A stretch of 64,000 nt of DNA from Leuconostoc mesenteroides subsp. mesenteroides ATCC 8293 (lineage in GTDB: Bacteria > Bacillota > Bacilli > Lactobacillales > Lactobacillaceae). Below, one piece after another: positions 1 to 12,741 of this stretch. Made by a program: the position numbers and the translations under genes. Every line of letters begins with the position of its first letter. Position 1 is the first letter of the stretch. The DNA lies in contig NC_008531.1 in NCBI RefSeq assembly GCF_000014445.1, positions 527,001-591,000 on the forward strand, read 5' to 3'. Below the pieces are notes generated by a model. It saw only the letters and a list, made by a program, of their open reading frames with translations. It was not told the DNA's origin and searched no databases.

Positions 1-21
1 TACGGAACAAGGCTTTTATTG

Positions 22-27
22 TATAAT
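22..27 (+). promoter_or_regulatory. -10 box for DUF1292 gene
   Basis: A consensus TATAAT lies 31 bases before the ATG at 58. It places transcription start near 34, so in-frame starts before 34 cannot be used. Position 34 is itself an in-frame ATG, so a leaderless start there cannot be excluded. Any -35 box would be at the window edge and is not visible. Confidence 0.6.
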
Positions 28-57
28 GAACTTATGACATTTGATAAGGAAAAGAAG

Positions 58-357
58 ATGAGCGAAAATAACGCAGAAGTACAAAAAATTACGTTAATTG
101 ATGAAAGTGGCGATGAAGCATTATATGAAGTGTTATTCACATTCCATTCAGATGAGTACAATAAAGACTATATTTTGTTAGTACCAGAAGGTATTGAAGA
201 TGATGAAGAAGTTGATATTCAAGCATACATTTTCAACCCCGATGAAAACGGCGATGCTACAGAAGAAGAATTAATTCAAATTGAAGATGATAAAGAATGG
301 GATATGGTTGAAGAAGTTTTGAATACTTTCCTTGAAGACGATTCAAATTTTAATTAA
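58..357 (+). CDS. DUF1292 family protein (YrzB-like)
   Basis: A 99-residue, very acidic cytoplasmic protein. It opens with an ITLIDESGDEALYEVLFTF stretch and has many Asp/Glu residues, the signature of the DUF1292 family, which in Firmicutes usually follows ruvX. The molecular function is unknown. The ATG at 58 is chosen because AAGGA at about 46-50 is well spaced from it and the -10 box is at 22-27. The next gene, cydA, starts 200 bp later after a terminator, so this is the last gene of its unit. Family assignment is confident; function cannot be inferred. Confidence 0.85.
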   Translation: MSENNAEVQKITLIDESGDEALYEVLFTFHSDEYNKDYILLVPEGIEDDEEVDIQAYIFNPDENGDATEEELIQIEDDKEWDMVEEVLNTFLEDDSNFN

Positions 358-374
358 TAGTGTGCATTAATAAT

Positions 375-417
375 AAATACTGATATTCATGATTCAAACA
401 TCATGGGTATTTTTATT
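375..417 (+). terminator. Rho-independent terminator after DUF1292 gene
   Basis: Imperfect hairpin: AAATAC and CATGA arms pair with TCATG and GTATTT, followed by a T-rich tail. It separates the DUF1292 gene from cydA. Confidence 0.6.
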
Positions 418-453
418 TTGTGTTAAAAAGGGGCAAATTACTTTCAACGTAGC

Positions 454-467
454 TTATCAAGTGATAA
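454..467. promoter_or_regulatory. palindrome upstream of cydA, possible operator
   Basis: A perfect palindrome, TTATCA-AG-TGATAA, sits about 95 bp before the cydA start. It is not a match to the Rex consensus (TTGTGA half-sites), the expected redox regulator of cyd genes. No convincing -35/-10 pair is seen nearby. It could be an operator or chance in AT-rich DNA. Confidence 0.3.
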
Positions 468-561
468 ACTAGAAAAGGTAGAAACTACTTAGTTTAGAGT
501 TAGTTTAAATATTTGAGGTAGACATGTCGAAATTTTGATCGTGTCTTTTGGAGGAATTATT

Positions 562-2040
562 ATGGTTACGTTAGTGGGCATACTTGATTTAGCGCGTTTT
601 CAGTTTGCGATGACCACGATTTTTCATTTTTTCTTTGTACCGATGTCAATTGGTTTAGCAGTTGTCGTTGCATCAATGGAAACAATGTATGTGATTAAGA
701 AGGAAGAAGTGTATAAGAAAATGGCCCAATTTTGGAGCAAAATTTTCTTACTTAGCTTCGCCGTTGGTGTGGTAACGGGTATTATTCAAGAATTTCAGTT
801 TGGTATGAATTGGTCGGCATATTCACGTTATGTAGGTGACATTTTTGGGGCACCATTAGCAATAGAAGCGCTCGTTGCTTTCTTTGCTGAATCAACCTTC
901 ATTGGTTTATGGTCATTTACCTGGGACCGTTTTAAACCGGCAATTCATGTCATTTTTATTTGGATTGTAGCCATTGCCTCTAGCCTATCAGCGTTATGGA
1001 TTTTGGCCGCTAACTCATTTATGCAAAATCCTGTTGGGTATGCCATTGATAATAATATGGGGCGTGCCGAGCTGACAAGTATTTTTGCATTAATGACAAA
1101 TCAACAGCTATGGATTGAATTTCCGCACGTTTTGATGGGAACTTTTGTTGCCGGTGGCTTTATCATTGCAGGAATGTCTGCATTTAAGTTGTTGAAGCTT
1201 AAAAAAGATGATGTGCAGGTTGATTTTTTCCGTAAGTCCATTAATATTGCTTTAGCTGTTGGTTTGATTGGTGTTGGTGGTACGGTAATTACCGGGGATC
1301 GTCATGCTTTTGAGTTGCAGTCTATGCAACCAATGAAGTACGCTGCTATGGAAGGCGTTGATGAGACAATGGATTCGTCAAAACGCGCTGATAAAGCACA
1401 GCCTTGGTCATTGTTATCTGTTACTAATCCGAAAACACATAAAGTAATCGCAAGAATTGAGGTACCATACGTACTATCAATTCTAGGAAATCATTCCTTA
1501 ACTGGTGGAACAACTGTAGGGACAACTGAGTTAAACAAGCAATTTGAAAAAAAATATGGAAAAACACATGATGGCATTAAAGATTACTATGTGCCAGAAA
1601 ATACGTTATTCTATGCTTTCCGTGTGATGGCAGTTGGCGCCGGATTATTAGGTATGGTGGCTCTTGTAGCGCTTTGGTTCAATCGTAGAAAAACGAATTT
1701 AATTTTGACTCAGCGTTGGTTCTTATGGATTCTAGGAATCATGACGTTCTTCCCATTTGTTGTGAATACCGCGGGATGGTTGGTAACAGAATTAGGACGT
1801 TATCCTTGGGTTGTATATGGATTAATGACAATCGCTGACGCTGTATCACCGAATGTTTCTGCCGCTTCGTTACTCATTTCAAATATAGTTTACTTCTTAA
1901 CCTTCGCGTCACTTGGCGGCGTTATGATCTGGTTGTCTCGTCGTGTGTTGCATGATGGACCTGATGCAGAAAAAGAGGAAGAGCTATCACCACGTGATCC
2001 ATATGAGGATTTAGCAGGAAGTGAGGAGGCAGCAAGATGA
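562..2040 (+). CDS. cydA: cytochrome bd quinol oxidase subunit I
   Basis: 492 residues. Large subunit of the bd-type terminal oxidase, which oxidises menaquinol and reduces oxygen at the membrane using hemes b and d. The N-terminus (DLARFQFAMTTIFHFFFVPMSIG) is the family hallmark with the early heme-ligand His. GRYPW and multiple transmembrane segments follow. The Q-loop is short, as in Gram-positive CydA. The start at 562 has GGAGGA at 550-555; the upstream in-frame start at 535 has no ribosome site. The stop overlaps cydB by four bases (ATGA). Leuconostocs do not normally make heme, so activity probably needs supplied heme; that is family knowledge, not seen here. Confidence 0.97.
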   Translation: MVTLVGILDLARFQFAMTTIFHFFFVPMSIGLAVVVASMETMYVIKKEEVYKKMAQFWSKIFLLSFAVGVVTGIIQEFQFGMNWSAYSRYVGDIFGAPLAIEALVAFFAESTFIGLWSFTWDRFKPAIHVIFIWIVAIASSLSALWILAANSFMQNPVGYAIDNNMGRAELTSIFALMTNQQLWIEFPHVLMGTFVAGGFIIAGMSAFKLLKLKKDDVQVDFFRKSINIALAVGLIGVGGTVITGDRHAFELQSMQPMKYAAMEGVDETMDSSKRADKAQPWSLLSVTNPKTHKVIARIEVPYVLSILGNHSLTGGTTVGTTELNKQFEKKYGKTHDGIKDYYVPENTLFYAFRVMAVGAGLLGMVALVALWFNRRKTNLILTQRWFLWILGIMTFFPFVVNTAGWLVTELGRYPWVVYGLMTIADAVSPNVSAASLLISNIVYFLTFASLGGVMIWLSRRVLHDGPDAEKEEELSPRDPYEDLAGSEEAAR

Positions 2041-3050
2041 GTTTCTTACAAATATTATGGTTTGTTTTGATTGCCATATTATGGTCAGGATTCTTCTTTT
2101 TAGAAGGCTATGATTTTGGCATTGGCATGCAGTTTATTTTCAATTCCCGTAATCAAGATGATCGAGAAGCGCTGTATGAATCTATCGGACCTCATTGGGA
2201 TGCCAATGAAGTTTGGTTAATTACTGCGGGTGGCGCAATGTTTGCAGCTTTCCCTTACTGGTACGCATCACTGTTTTCAGGATTTTACTTACTATTGTTT
2301 ATTGTACTGATGGCATTGATTTATCGCGGTGTTTCCTTTGAATTTCGTGAACATATGCCTACCATTCAGGGGTCACAGTTGTGGGAACGTTTCATTGCAA
2401 TTAGCTCGTTTATCGCACCATTTTTCTTAGGAATGATTTTTACTGCAATGGTATCAGGTATGCCAATGGATGCTAAGGGAAACTTGTCGGCTGGATTTTT
2501 CGATTATGTAACACCATTTACGCTTGTGGGCGGTATTGCTGTCACATTAATGAGTTATGTACATGGCTTGAATTATACACGACTGCGTATTATCGGTGAT
2601 ATTCGCACAAGAGCAATGGCACAATTGAAAGTTCTATATCCAATTTTGTTGGCTGGAGAAGCACTATTTGCAATTCTGCTGTTCTTCTACACGGATTTTT
2701 TCCAAACTAAATTGTTATGGACATTAATTATACTAGTGGCAATTGTTTTATCCACAGTTATTGGTTGGTATTTAACGGTTAATAAGAAAAAAGAAGTGTT
2801 CCCATTTATTTTATCTGGTTTGACTTTGGTTGAAGTCGTTATCTTAATATTCGTTGGCCTATTCCCACGTTTAATGGTAGCTAACAATCCGTTACACAGT
2901 TTAAAAATTATTAATGCATCGTCATCGCCATATACATTAAAAGTGATGTCATTTGTTGTATTAACAGCTTTACCATTGACATTAGGATATCAAATATGGA
3001 GTTTCTGGGTTTTCCGTAAGCGTATTGTAGCTGATAAGGTAGTTGAATAA
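2037..3050 (+). CDS. cydB: cytochrome bd quinol oxidase subunit II
   Basis: 337 residues, polytopic. CydB partners CydA in the bd oxidase. The family signature GYDFGIGMQF occurs near residue 24, followed by GPHWDANEVWLI. It begins within the ATGA overlap with cydA, preceded by GAGGAGG at 2023-2029, so the two are translationally coupled. A hairpin with a T-tract immediately follows, so cydAB may be made in excess over cydDC. Confidence 0.97.
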   Translation: MSFLQILWFVLIAILWSGFFFLEGYDFGIGMQFIFNSRNQDDREALYESIGPHWDANEVWLITAGGAMFAAFPYWYASLFSGFYLLLFIVLMALIYRGVSFEFREHMPTIQGSQLWERFIAISSFIAPFFLGMIFTAMVSGMPMDAKGNLSAGFFDYVTPFTLVGGIAVTLMSYVHGLNYTRLRIIGDIRTRAMAQLKVLYPILLAGEALFAILLFFYTDFFQTKLLWTLIILVAIVLSTVIGWYLTVNKKKEVFPFILSGLTLVEVVILIFVGLFPRLMVANNPLHSLKIINASSSPYTLKVMSFVVLTALPLTLGYQIWSFWVFRKRIVADKVVE

Positions 3051-3057
3051 TAATTCT

Positions 3058-3094
3058 AAAAACGTTTACAATTGATTGTAGGCGTTTTTTTATT
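3058..3094 (+). terminator. terminator between cydB and cydD
   Basis: AAAACG and TACAAT arms pair with ATTGTA and CGTTTT, followed by a T-run. No promoter is obvious before cydD, so this is probably a leaky terminator that lowers exporter expression relative to the oxidase. Confidence 0.65.
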
Positions 3095-3161
3095 TAAGGA
3101 GAGTGTTTGGCAGGGTATTGTTATAGAGATAACAAACTATTGTTTAACACATATAAAAAAT

Positions 3162-4889
3162 ATGATAGATAAAAGACTTTTTGCGTTACCAGGTATTATT
3201 AGTTCTTTGGTAATCTTAGTTATTTTGACAGGAATTCAAGCATTTTCGATTATATTCCAGGGAGTTTTCTTGGCCCGAGCAATTGCTGATTTATGGCAAG
3301 GTAAAAGCATTGACCAAACACTTATTAATGTATTGTTTTTTGCGTTTTCTTTTTTGGTGAGACAACTATTGATTGTGTTAAAAAATAACTATATGTCGAA
3401 ATTTGCTGATCGTACAGTGGAAAATTATCGTATTCAATTGTTGGCTAAGTATGCCGAAATTGGCCCTAGTATTATTAAACAATCGGGCACAGGAAATGCA
3501 GTTACAACACTAGGTGCGGGATTGGATAATGTTAAAAACTATTTTCAACTACTACTGATTAAAGTTTTTGATTTGAGTATTATTCCTTGGTTAATTCTGC
3601 TATATATTGTTTATCTTAAGTGGGAACAGGGACTATTTTTATTGCTAGTATTTCCAGTGGTTATATTGTTTTTCATCATTTTGGGCTTGGCAGCACAAAG
3701 TAAAGCTGATGCAGAGTTCGCTAATTTTAAGAACTTAAATAATCGTTTTGTAGATGCTTTACGAGGCCTGCCAACCTTGAAGCAACTAGGTTTATCGCAA
3801 TCATATGGTGACGAAATTTATAATATTTCAGAAGATTATCGAAAAACAACCATGCGAACGCTGAGAATTGCGATTACATCAACATTTGCGCTTGATTTTT
3901 TTACGACTTTATCAGTTGCAATTGTTGCTGTGTTTTTAGGAATGGATTTAATGAACGCCAAAATGGCACTTTTCCCAGCGTTGACAATTTTGATTTTAGC
4001 GCCAGAATATTTTCTTCCTTTGCGTAATTTTGCTGATGATTATCACGCAACTTTGAATGGTAAAAATTCACTAACTGATGTTTTGGAAGTAATTGATACC
4101 AAAATTGTCGGTCCACAAGATGAACTTCAATTAAATAAATGGCAAGCAGAGAGTGAATTGTCATTGAACGCTGTGCAGTTTTCTTATGACTCAAAAGTCA
4201 CCTTGAAAGATATTTCGTTGCACGCTAAAGGGTATCAAAAAATTGCTTTGGTTGGGGAAAGTGGTTCTGGTAAATCTACACTACTAAGTATTTTGGGAGG
4301 CTTCTTACAACCTGAACAAGGAACGATAAATATCAATGGACAGGAGATCAAACATTTAACACAACAGCAATGGCAGAAGCAGTTTTTTTATATGCCACAA
4401 ACACCTTATATTTTTCATGAATCGTTACGTGATAATATTAGGTTTTACGCACCAAGTGCTAGTGACGAAGCAATCAATGAAGCTGTTGAAAAAGCAGGTT
4501 TATCCAGTTTGATTGATGAATTGCCAGCAGGGTTGAATACAGTAATTGGTGAGAGTGGGCGTCAACTATCTGGCGGGCAGGCGCAGCGTGTAGCCTTAGC
4601 AAGAATGTTGCTAGATTCATCTCGTAAAGTGCTCCTTTTTGATGAACCAACGGCTCATTTAGATATTGAAACTGAAATTGATTTAAAGAGAACGATGTCA
4701 ACTATCTTGGATAAGCACTTAGTTTTTTTTGCAACACACCGGTTACACTGGTTAGATCAAATGGATTTAGTTATTGTGATACGTGACGGGCGCATTGTGG
4801 AAACTGGCGTGCCTGGTGTCTTACTAGCTGATACCAATAGTGCTTTGAATGCGCTGCGTCATGAATTGCATAAAGGTGGTCTGAAATGA
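3162..4889 (+). CDS. cydD: thiol reductant ABC exporter, CydD subunit
   Basis: 575 residues. Half-transporter with an N-terminal six-helix membrane domain and a C-terminal ATPase. In E. coli, CydDC exports glutathione/cysteine and is needed to assemble cytochrome bd. Walker A GESGSGKST, signature [14 protein letters not shown] and Walker B VLLFDEPTAHLD are all present. GLPTLKQLGLS in the membrane domain is CydD-like. The ATG at 3162 is chosen because upstream in-frame starts lie in the terminator stem; no strong Shine-Dalgarno is visible, so the start is uncertain. The stop overlaps cydC (ATGA). Confidence 0.9.
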   Translation: MIDKRLFALPGIISSLVILVILTGIQAFSIIFQGVFLARAIADLWQGKSIDQTLINVLFFAFSFLVRQLLIVLKNNYMSKFADRTVENYRIQLLAKYAEIGPSIIKQSGTGNAVTTLGAGLDNVKNYFQLLLIKVFDLSIIPWLILLYIVYLKWEQGLFLLLVFPVVILFFIILGLAAQSKADAEFANFKNLNNRFVDALRGLPTLKQLGLSQSYGDEIYNISEDYRKTTMRTLRIAITSTFALDFFTTLSVAIVAVFLGMDLMNAKMALFPALTILILAPEYFLPLRNFADDYHATLNGKNSLTDVLEVIDTKIVGPQDELQLNKWQAESELSLNAVQFSYDSKVTLKDISLHAKGYQKIALVGESGSGKSTLLSILGGFLQPEQGTININGQEIKHLTQQQWQKQFFYMPQTPYIFHESLRDNIRFYAPSASDEAINEAVEKAGLSSLIDELPAGLNTVIGESGRQLSGGQAQRVALARMLLDSSRKVLLFDEPTAHLDIETEIDLKRTMSTILDKHLVFFATHRLHWLDQMDLVIVIRDGRIVETGVPGVLLADTNSALNALRHELHKGGLK

Positions 4890-6610
4890 AGCGATTGAAA
4901 AAATTATTATCACAAGATAGATGGATTCTTCCGTCCTTACGTCAACAAAAATCTGGCCTTTTTTGGTCGATATTTTTGAATTTTATGATTACTTTTGCCG
5001 CTGGTGCATTAATGTTTGTATCCGGATTTCTAATTTCTCGTTCTGCGCAACATCCTTCTAATATTCTCATTATTTACGTTCCAATTGTGCTGACACGTGC
5101 ATTTGGCATTGCGCGTCCAGTTTTTCGTTATGCACAGCGTTTGGTGTCACACAATTGGGTATTACGTGTCGTTTCGAAAACACGTAAGCGTTTATACGAA
5201 AGTGCGGCCAGCACGGCTAGCAGTATTCGAGGACAACTGCAAACAGGTGAAGTGCTTAGTTTACTTGCTGACGATTTAGACCGTTTACAAAATCTCTACC
5301 TTAGAACGCTTTTTCCATTAGGTTCAGGTATGGTATTGTACCTTTTTCTCACAATAGCAATTGGCACAATTAATTGGTTATTCATGTTGTGGTGGTTTGT
5401 TATGTTGGCTGTTATCTTGGTTATTGTGCCATTATTGAGTTTGGCAGTGAACTATAAAGGTGTGCAACAACAAAAGAAATTACAGCAGAGTCTTTATATA
5501 GATGCAACCGATGCTATTTTAGGTTTGCAAGATTGGGTGCTATCAGGACGACAAGAAGATTTAGTACAAAATCAAGGCGAAACAATGTCAAGATTAGCTC
5601 ATGTTAAGAACCAAAGTATGAAATTTGGCTGGTGGCGTGATTTTGTCATTCAAGTTTTAGTATTGATATTGACTATAACAACCTTAATGTGGGCAACCAA
5701 TCAGTTTTCTGATAGTTCAAGTACAGTTAATTATATTGCGGCTTTCACACTTGCAATATTTCCTCTAATTGATAGCTTTATTGCTGTGAATCAAGGTGTA
5801 AGTGAATCCTCATTCTACGAAGATAGCATTGTGCGGTTAAATGATTTACCAGAACCAACCTTGCTACAGGAGACTAGACACACAACTAACTCAGCAGTAA
5901 TTAATTTTAATCAAGTCACATTTAAGTATGGGGACAAAACAATTGTTGATAATTTGTCATTTGAAGTTCAGCCTAAAGAAAAAATTGCGTTACTTGGTCG
6001 TTCAGGCGCAGGAAAAACAACTTTATTAAAGCTTTTGGCAGGTGATATCCAATCATCTTTGGGTGAAGTGACAATCGATGAAACGCCAGTCCAGAACTTA
6101 CAAGGGAGTATGTCTAGTTTGGTGGCTGTGTTGGATCAACAGGCGTATTTATTTGATACAACGATTATGAACAACGTGCGTATGGGAAATATTCATGCCA
6201 CTGATGAGCAAGTTCAAAAAGTAATTGAGCAAGCTGGGTTACAGCCATTAATCAATTCCTTAACCAACGGATACTATACACAAATGCAGGAAGCAGGAAC
6301 ACGCTTTTCTGGTGGAGAACGGCAAAGATTTGCCTTAGCACGAATCATGCTGCAAGATGCGCCAATTGTGGTGCTAGATGAACCAACAGTATCACTAGAT
6401 CCCAAAACAGAGTACGAGGTTTTATCCCAAATATTTTCAGTTCTCAAAGATCGAACGATTATTTGGGTCACACATCATTTGACAGGAATCGAAAATGTTG
6501 ATAAAGTTTACTTTTTAGAGAATGGAAAATTCACGTTGAGCGGTTCACCAGCTGAATTGCATCAAACTTCAGCAAGATTTAAACAATTATTACTCATGGA
6601 TCAATATTAA
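4886..6610 (+). CDS. cydC: thiol reductant ABC exporter, CydC subunit
   Basis: 574 residues. Partner of CydD, with the same layout. ADDLDRLQNLYLRTLFP in the membrane domain resembles the CydC motif around the DLDxLxxLYLR segment. Walker A GRSGAGKTT, signature FSGGERQRFALARI and Walker B IVVLDEPTVSLD are intact. It starts in an ATGA overlap with cydD and its TAA overlaps the ATG of the next gene, giving tight translational coupling through three genes. Confidence 0.92.
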   Translation: MKRLKKLLSQDRWILPSLRQQKSGLFWSIFLNFMITFAAGALMFVSGFLISRSAQHPSNILIIYVPIVLTRAFGIARPVFRYAQRLVSHNWVLRVVSKTRKRLYESAASTASSIRGQLQTGEVLSLLADDLDRLQNLYLRTLFPLGSGMVLYLFLTIAIGTINWLFMLWWFVMLAVILVIVPLLSLAVNYKGVQQQKKLQQSLYIDATDAILGLQDWVLSGRQEDLVQNQGETMSRLAHVKNQSMKFGWWRDFVIQVLVLILTITTLMWATNQFSDSSSTVNYIAAFTLAIFPLIDSFIAVNQGVSESSFYEDSIVRLNDLPEPTLLQETRHTTNSAVINFNQVTFKYGDKTIVDNLSFEVQPKEKIALLGRSGAGKTTLLKLLAGDIQSSLGEVTIDETPVQNLQGSMSSLVAVLDQQAYLFDTTIMNNVRMGNIHATDEQVQKVIEQAGLQPLINSLTNGYYTQMQEAGTRFSGGERQRFALARIMLQDAPIVVLDEPTVSLDPKTEYEVLSQIFSVLKDRTIIWVTHHLTGIENVDKVYFLENGKFTLSGSPAELHQTSARFKQLLLMDQY

Positions 6611-7248
6611 TGGCGAAAAAAAAGCGAAGAAGATCAAAAAAAGGATTACAAAAACAGCGATTGCGTATGTTGTGTGGCTTGTTAGTTGCATTAGTTATTT
6701 TAGCCGCCATCACATCCAACACTGCGATTTATGAAAGACCTCAAAACAATCAGATCAATACAAACAGTGAAGAAGCAAAGAAGGTGGCTTGGATTAATGA
6801 GCTAGCGCCATATGCTCGTGAACTGCAAGAAAAATATGGGGTCCTGGCATCAATTAGCATTGCGCAAGCTATCTTAGAGTCTGACTGGCACACAAGTACG
6901 TTGTCAACAAAGTATAATAATCTATATGGCATTAAAGCGGATGCAGGACAAAAAAGTGCTGTATTACCAACGCAAGAGTATGTTAATGGTGAATGGATCA
7001 CCATTCAAGGACGTTTTGCGGCTTATGATAGTTGGCAAGAAAGTATGAAAGCACATGCAAAACTATTGCATGATGGTACGAGTTGGAATGCAAAACAATA
7101 TCAACACGTCTTGGATGCAGATGATTACGCTTCGGCTGCCAAAGCATTAACACAGGATGGTTACGCGACGGATCCTAATTACGCTAAAAAGTTAATTACA
7201 ATTATTCAAACTTGGCATTTGGAAAGATTTGATGCAACAAAAAAGTAG
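6610..7248 (+). CDS. membrane-anchored GH73 glucosaminidase
   Basis: 212 residues. A Lys/Arg-rich cytoplasmic N-terminus is followed by one transmembrane anchor (about residues 18-38) and an extracellular glycoside hydrolase family 73 domain. ISIAQAILESDW carries the likely catalytic Glu, and NNLYGIKA is the typical second motif. The domain cleaves peptidoglycan between N-acetylglucosamine and N-acetylmuramic acid. It begins in a TAATG overlap with cydC, so a wall hydrolase is co-translated with the respiratory locus. It has no cell-wall binding repeats and is about the minimal size for this family. Confidence 0.85.
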   Translation: MAKKKRRRSKKGLQKQRLRMLCGLLVALVILAAITSNTAIYERPQNNQINTNSEEAKKVAWINELAPYARELQEKYGVLASISIAQAILESDWHTSTLSTKYNNLYGIKADAGQKSAVLPTQEYVNGEWITIQGRFAAYDSWQESMKAHAKLLHDGTSWNAKQYQHVLDADDYASAAKALTQDGYATDPNYAKKLITIIQTWHLERFDATKK

Positions 7249-7268
7249 ACGTTAGTCTACTTTTTTTG
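7239..7268. terminator. bidirectional terminator
   Basis: AAAAAAGTAGAC-GTTA-GTCTACTTTTTT forms a perfect hairpin with T-runs on both strands. It ends the cyd unit and the converging speG-like gene. Confidence 0.9.
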
Positions 7269-7271
7269 TTT

Positions 7272-7769
7272 TTAAAATGTAAATTCATGCGGGAAAATAC
7301 CCATCATTAAACTGTCATGGTATTCTCCTTCAGCAAAAAAATGTTGACGGAGAGTACCTTCAGGAATGAAACCAATTTTTTTATAAATGTGAATAGCTGC
7401 CGAATTATTCACATCAACATACAAGTAAACTTTATGCATATTCAGTACTGTGAAGGCATACTCTATTCCTGCTCTCATAGCAGCCTGTGCGTAACCATGA
7501 CCTTGGAACTCTGAATGGATAATGATTTGAATTTCTGTGTGTCTGTGTAGCGTATCGATATCCATTAATTCAACAACACCGATAAAACGATCGTTCTCTT
7601 CCACAACAAAACGACGTTCAGTTTGATCTAAAATATGACGATCGTAAAGAATTTGTAATTCATCAAAAGATGTATAGGGCTCTTCAAACCATAATGCCAT
7701 CACTTTACGTGAATTTTCTTGTTCGTAAATATAAGGGAGATCTCTTTTTTCAAGTGGTCTTAATTTCAT
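7272..7769 (-). CDS. speG: spermidine N-acetyltransferase (SpeG-like, GNAT family)
   Basis: 165 residues, single GNAT domain. It is close to my recollection of E. coli SpeG along its length: MKLRPLEKRDLPYIY near the start, WFEEPY, a DQTERRFVVE segment, the acetyl-CoA loop FQGHGYAQAAMRAG, and AIHIYKKIGFIPEGTLR near the C-terminus. SpeG acetylates polyamines with acetyl-CoA in the cytoplasm, relieving polyamine toxicity. It is transcribed alone against the cyd unit. Substrate is inferred from family only. Confidence 0.85.
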   Translation of the reverse strand: MKLRPLEKRDLPYIYEQENSRKVMALWFEEPYTSFDELQILYDRHILDQTERRFVVEENDRFIGVVELMDIDTLHRHTEIQIIIHSEFQGHGYAQAAMRAGIEYAFTVLNMHKVYLYVDVNNSAAIHIYKKIGFIPEGTLRQHFFAEGEYHDSLMMGIFPHEFTF

Positions 7770-7854
7770 AGAATGCTTCTTTCCTTCAATATGCTTTTAC
7801 TGGTGATTATGCTTATTATTTTATCATTGATTATGAGGGACGTGTGCGTAAAAA

Positions 7855-7863
7855 TGTTAGAAT
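7855..7863 (+). promoter_or_regulatory. extended -10 promoter for pcrA
   Basis: TG-T-TAGAAT, an extended -10 with no good -35 box. The predicted start is near 7870, about 86 bp before the pcrA ATG. The identical motif occurs before cls at 22408. Confidence 0.55.
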
Positions 7864-7955
7864 AACAATGGAAGCATGTTCGGAAGAGCCATTAGAGTTA
7901 TTACATGAAAAATGGTAAAATAAAGGAAGTTATTTTTACAAGTAAGGACATAAAA

Positions 7956-10201
7956 ATGCCAATTGAAACCCTAATTCAAGGAATGAATGATAAACAGTCA
8001 GAGGCTGTTCAAACCACTGAAGGACCATTATTGATTATGGCTGGCGCTGGTTCTGGTAAGACTCGCGTTTTGACACATCGTATTGCCCATTTGGTGCAAG
8101 ATAAAAATGTATACCCATGGCGTATTTTGGCAATTACATTTACCAACAAGGCTGCTCGTGAAATGCGTGAACGTATTGCACAACTAGTTGATCCAGAAAT
8201 TGCAAGAGAAATTTGGGTCTCAACATTTCACGCTATGGCCGTGCGAATTTTACGTCGAGATGGTGAGAGAATTGGCCTAGCACGTAATTTTACAATTATC
8301 GATACAAGCGCCCAACGCACGTTAATGAAGCGGGTTATTAACGATCTGAACTTAGATACTAATCAATATGACCCACGCACAATTTTAGGCACAGTTTCCA
8401 ATGCTAAGAATGATATGTTGACAGCTAAGGCTTATGCTAAGCAGGCTGGTAATGTATATGAGGAAACTGTCGCTGAAGTGTATGCCGCATATCAAGCAGA
8501 GCTACGTCGCGCTCAGAGCGTTGATTTTGATGACCTAATTATGTCTACGATTGATCTATTCAAACAAGCGCCAGACGTTCTGGAACGATACCAAAATCAG
8601 TTTGAATACCTGCATGTTGACGAATATCAAGATACCAATGATGCGCAATATACGATTGTTAACTTACTAGCGAAACGTTCACGTAATTTAGCTGTTGTAG
8701 GTGATGCAGATCAGTCTATTTATGGTTGGCGTGGTGCTAACATGAATAATATTTTAAACTTCGAAAAAGACTATCCAGACGCTCACACAGTTTTGCTTGA
8801 ACAAAACTATCGTTCAACCCAAAATATTTTAGATGCAGCGAATGCAGTTATCAATAATAATAATGAGCGCATCGACAAAAGCCTTTGGACTGAAAATGGC
8901 AAAGGCGATAAGATTACTTATTATCGCGCGCAAACAGAACGTGACGAAGCTAACTTTGTCTTGGCCAACATTCAAAAATCACGCCAAGAGAAGAATGCAG
9001 CATACAGTGATTTTGCAGTATTATATCGTACGAACGCGCAGTCACGTGGTATTGAAGAAGCACTTGTGAAAGCTAATATGCCATACACCATGGTTGGTGG
9101 ACATAAGTTCTATGAGCGTAAAGAAATTCTTGATATCATGTCATACATGAATCTGATGACAAATCCTGCTGATAATGCGGCGTTTGAACGAGTAGTTAAT
9201 GAACCTAAACGTGGTATTGGTGCAACATCGATTAATCGGTTACGGGATTTTGCCAATCGAATGAATTTGTCTTATATGGGCGCAATTGAAAATATTGAAT
9301 TAGCACCAGAAATTACAGCTAAGGCAGCTTCAAAATTAATTCAGTTTGCTGAAATGATGCACAATTTGCGTCAACAGACTGAGTTTTTAACTGTGACCGA
9401 ACTTGCTGAATTAGCGATGACAAAATCTGGCTATCGTCAAAAGCTAGCCGAAAAAAATGATCCTGAAAGTCAAGGTCGTCTAGAAAACTTGGAAGAATTT
9501 TTGTCAGTTACAAAGGAATTCGACTCAAAATACAATCCAGACGATCCCGAATCCGTTGATCCGATGACTGATTTTTTGAGTTCAACTGCACTAATGAGTG
9601 ATTTGGATGATTTTGAAGAAGGTGACGGGGCAGTTACCTTAATGACTTTACACGCAGCTAAAGGATTGGAGTTTCCTGTTGTCTTTTTAGTTGGTATGGA
9701 GGAAGGTATTTTTCCTTTGTCACGGGCTATGATGGATGATGACCAACTGGAAGAAGAACGTCGTTTGGCCTATGTTGGTATTACACGAGCGATGAAAAAA
9801 TTATATCTAACTAATGCTTTTTCACGCTTATTGTATGGTCGTACGCAAGCAAATGAACCTTCAAGATTTATTGATGAAATTTCAAGCGATTTATTGGATA
9901 CACAATATGGTGGTACCTCTTCTTCGTCAAGTGATCGAGCTTTTCCATTTGATAAGAAAATGCAACGAGCAACAGCCACAACTTATAAGGCGGCCAGCCC
10001 AGTAACCAAAATGACTTCAGGAACAACCGGTGCTGATAGTACGGTTTGGCAGCCTGGTGATAAGGTGTCTCATAAAAAATGGGGAATTGGTACGATTGTT
10101 TCTGTGTCGGGATCTGCACAAGATCAAGAATTAAAAGTTGCTTTCCCATCAGAAGGGGTAAAGCAGCTATTAGCCGCTTTTGCACCAATTAAACGAGCAG
10201 A

Positions 10202-10205
<4 letters not shown>
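7956..10205 (+). CDS. pcrA: ATP-dependent DNA helicase PcrA/UvrD
   Basis: 749 residues. Superfamily 1A 3'-5' helicase acting in repair, replication restart and plasmid replication. Motifs in order: AGAGSGKTRVL (Walker A), TFTNKAAREM, DEYQDTN (Walker B), GDADQSIYGWRGA (motif III), QNYRSTQNIL (IV), TLHAAKGLEFPVVFLVG (V), RRLAYVGITRA (VI), and a C-terminal PcrA-type region from about residue 690. The start at 7956 has TAAGGA at 7943-7948; the in-frame ATG at 7905 has no ribosome site. It overlaps the kinase gene by ATGA. Confidence 0.97.

Positions 10206-12740
<2,535 letters not shown>

Positions 12741-12741
<1 letters not shown>

Noticed and set aside
7871..7884. SOS-box-like sequence downstream of the pcrA promoter
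   Set aside because: Only the GTTCG half-site is good; the left half has at least three mismatches to CGAAC.
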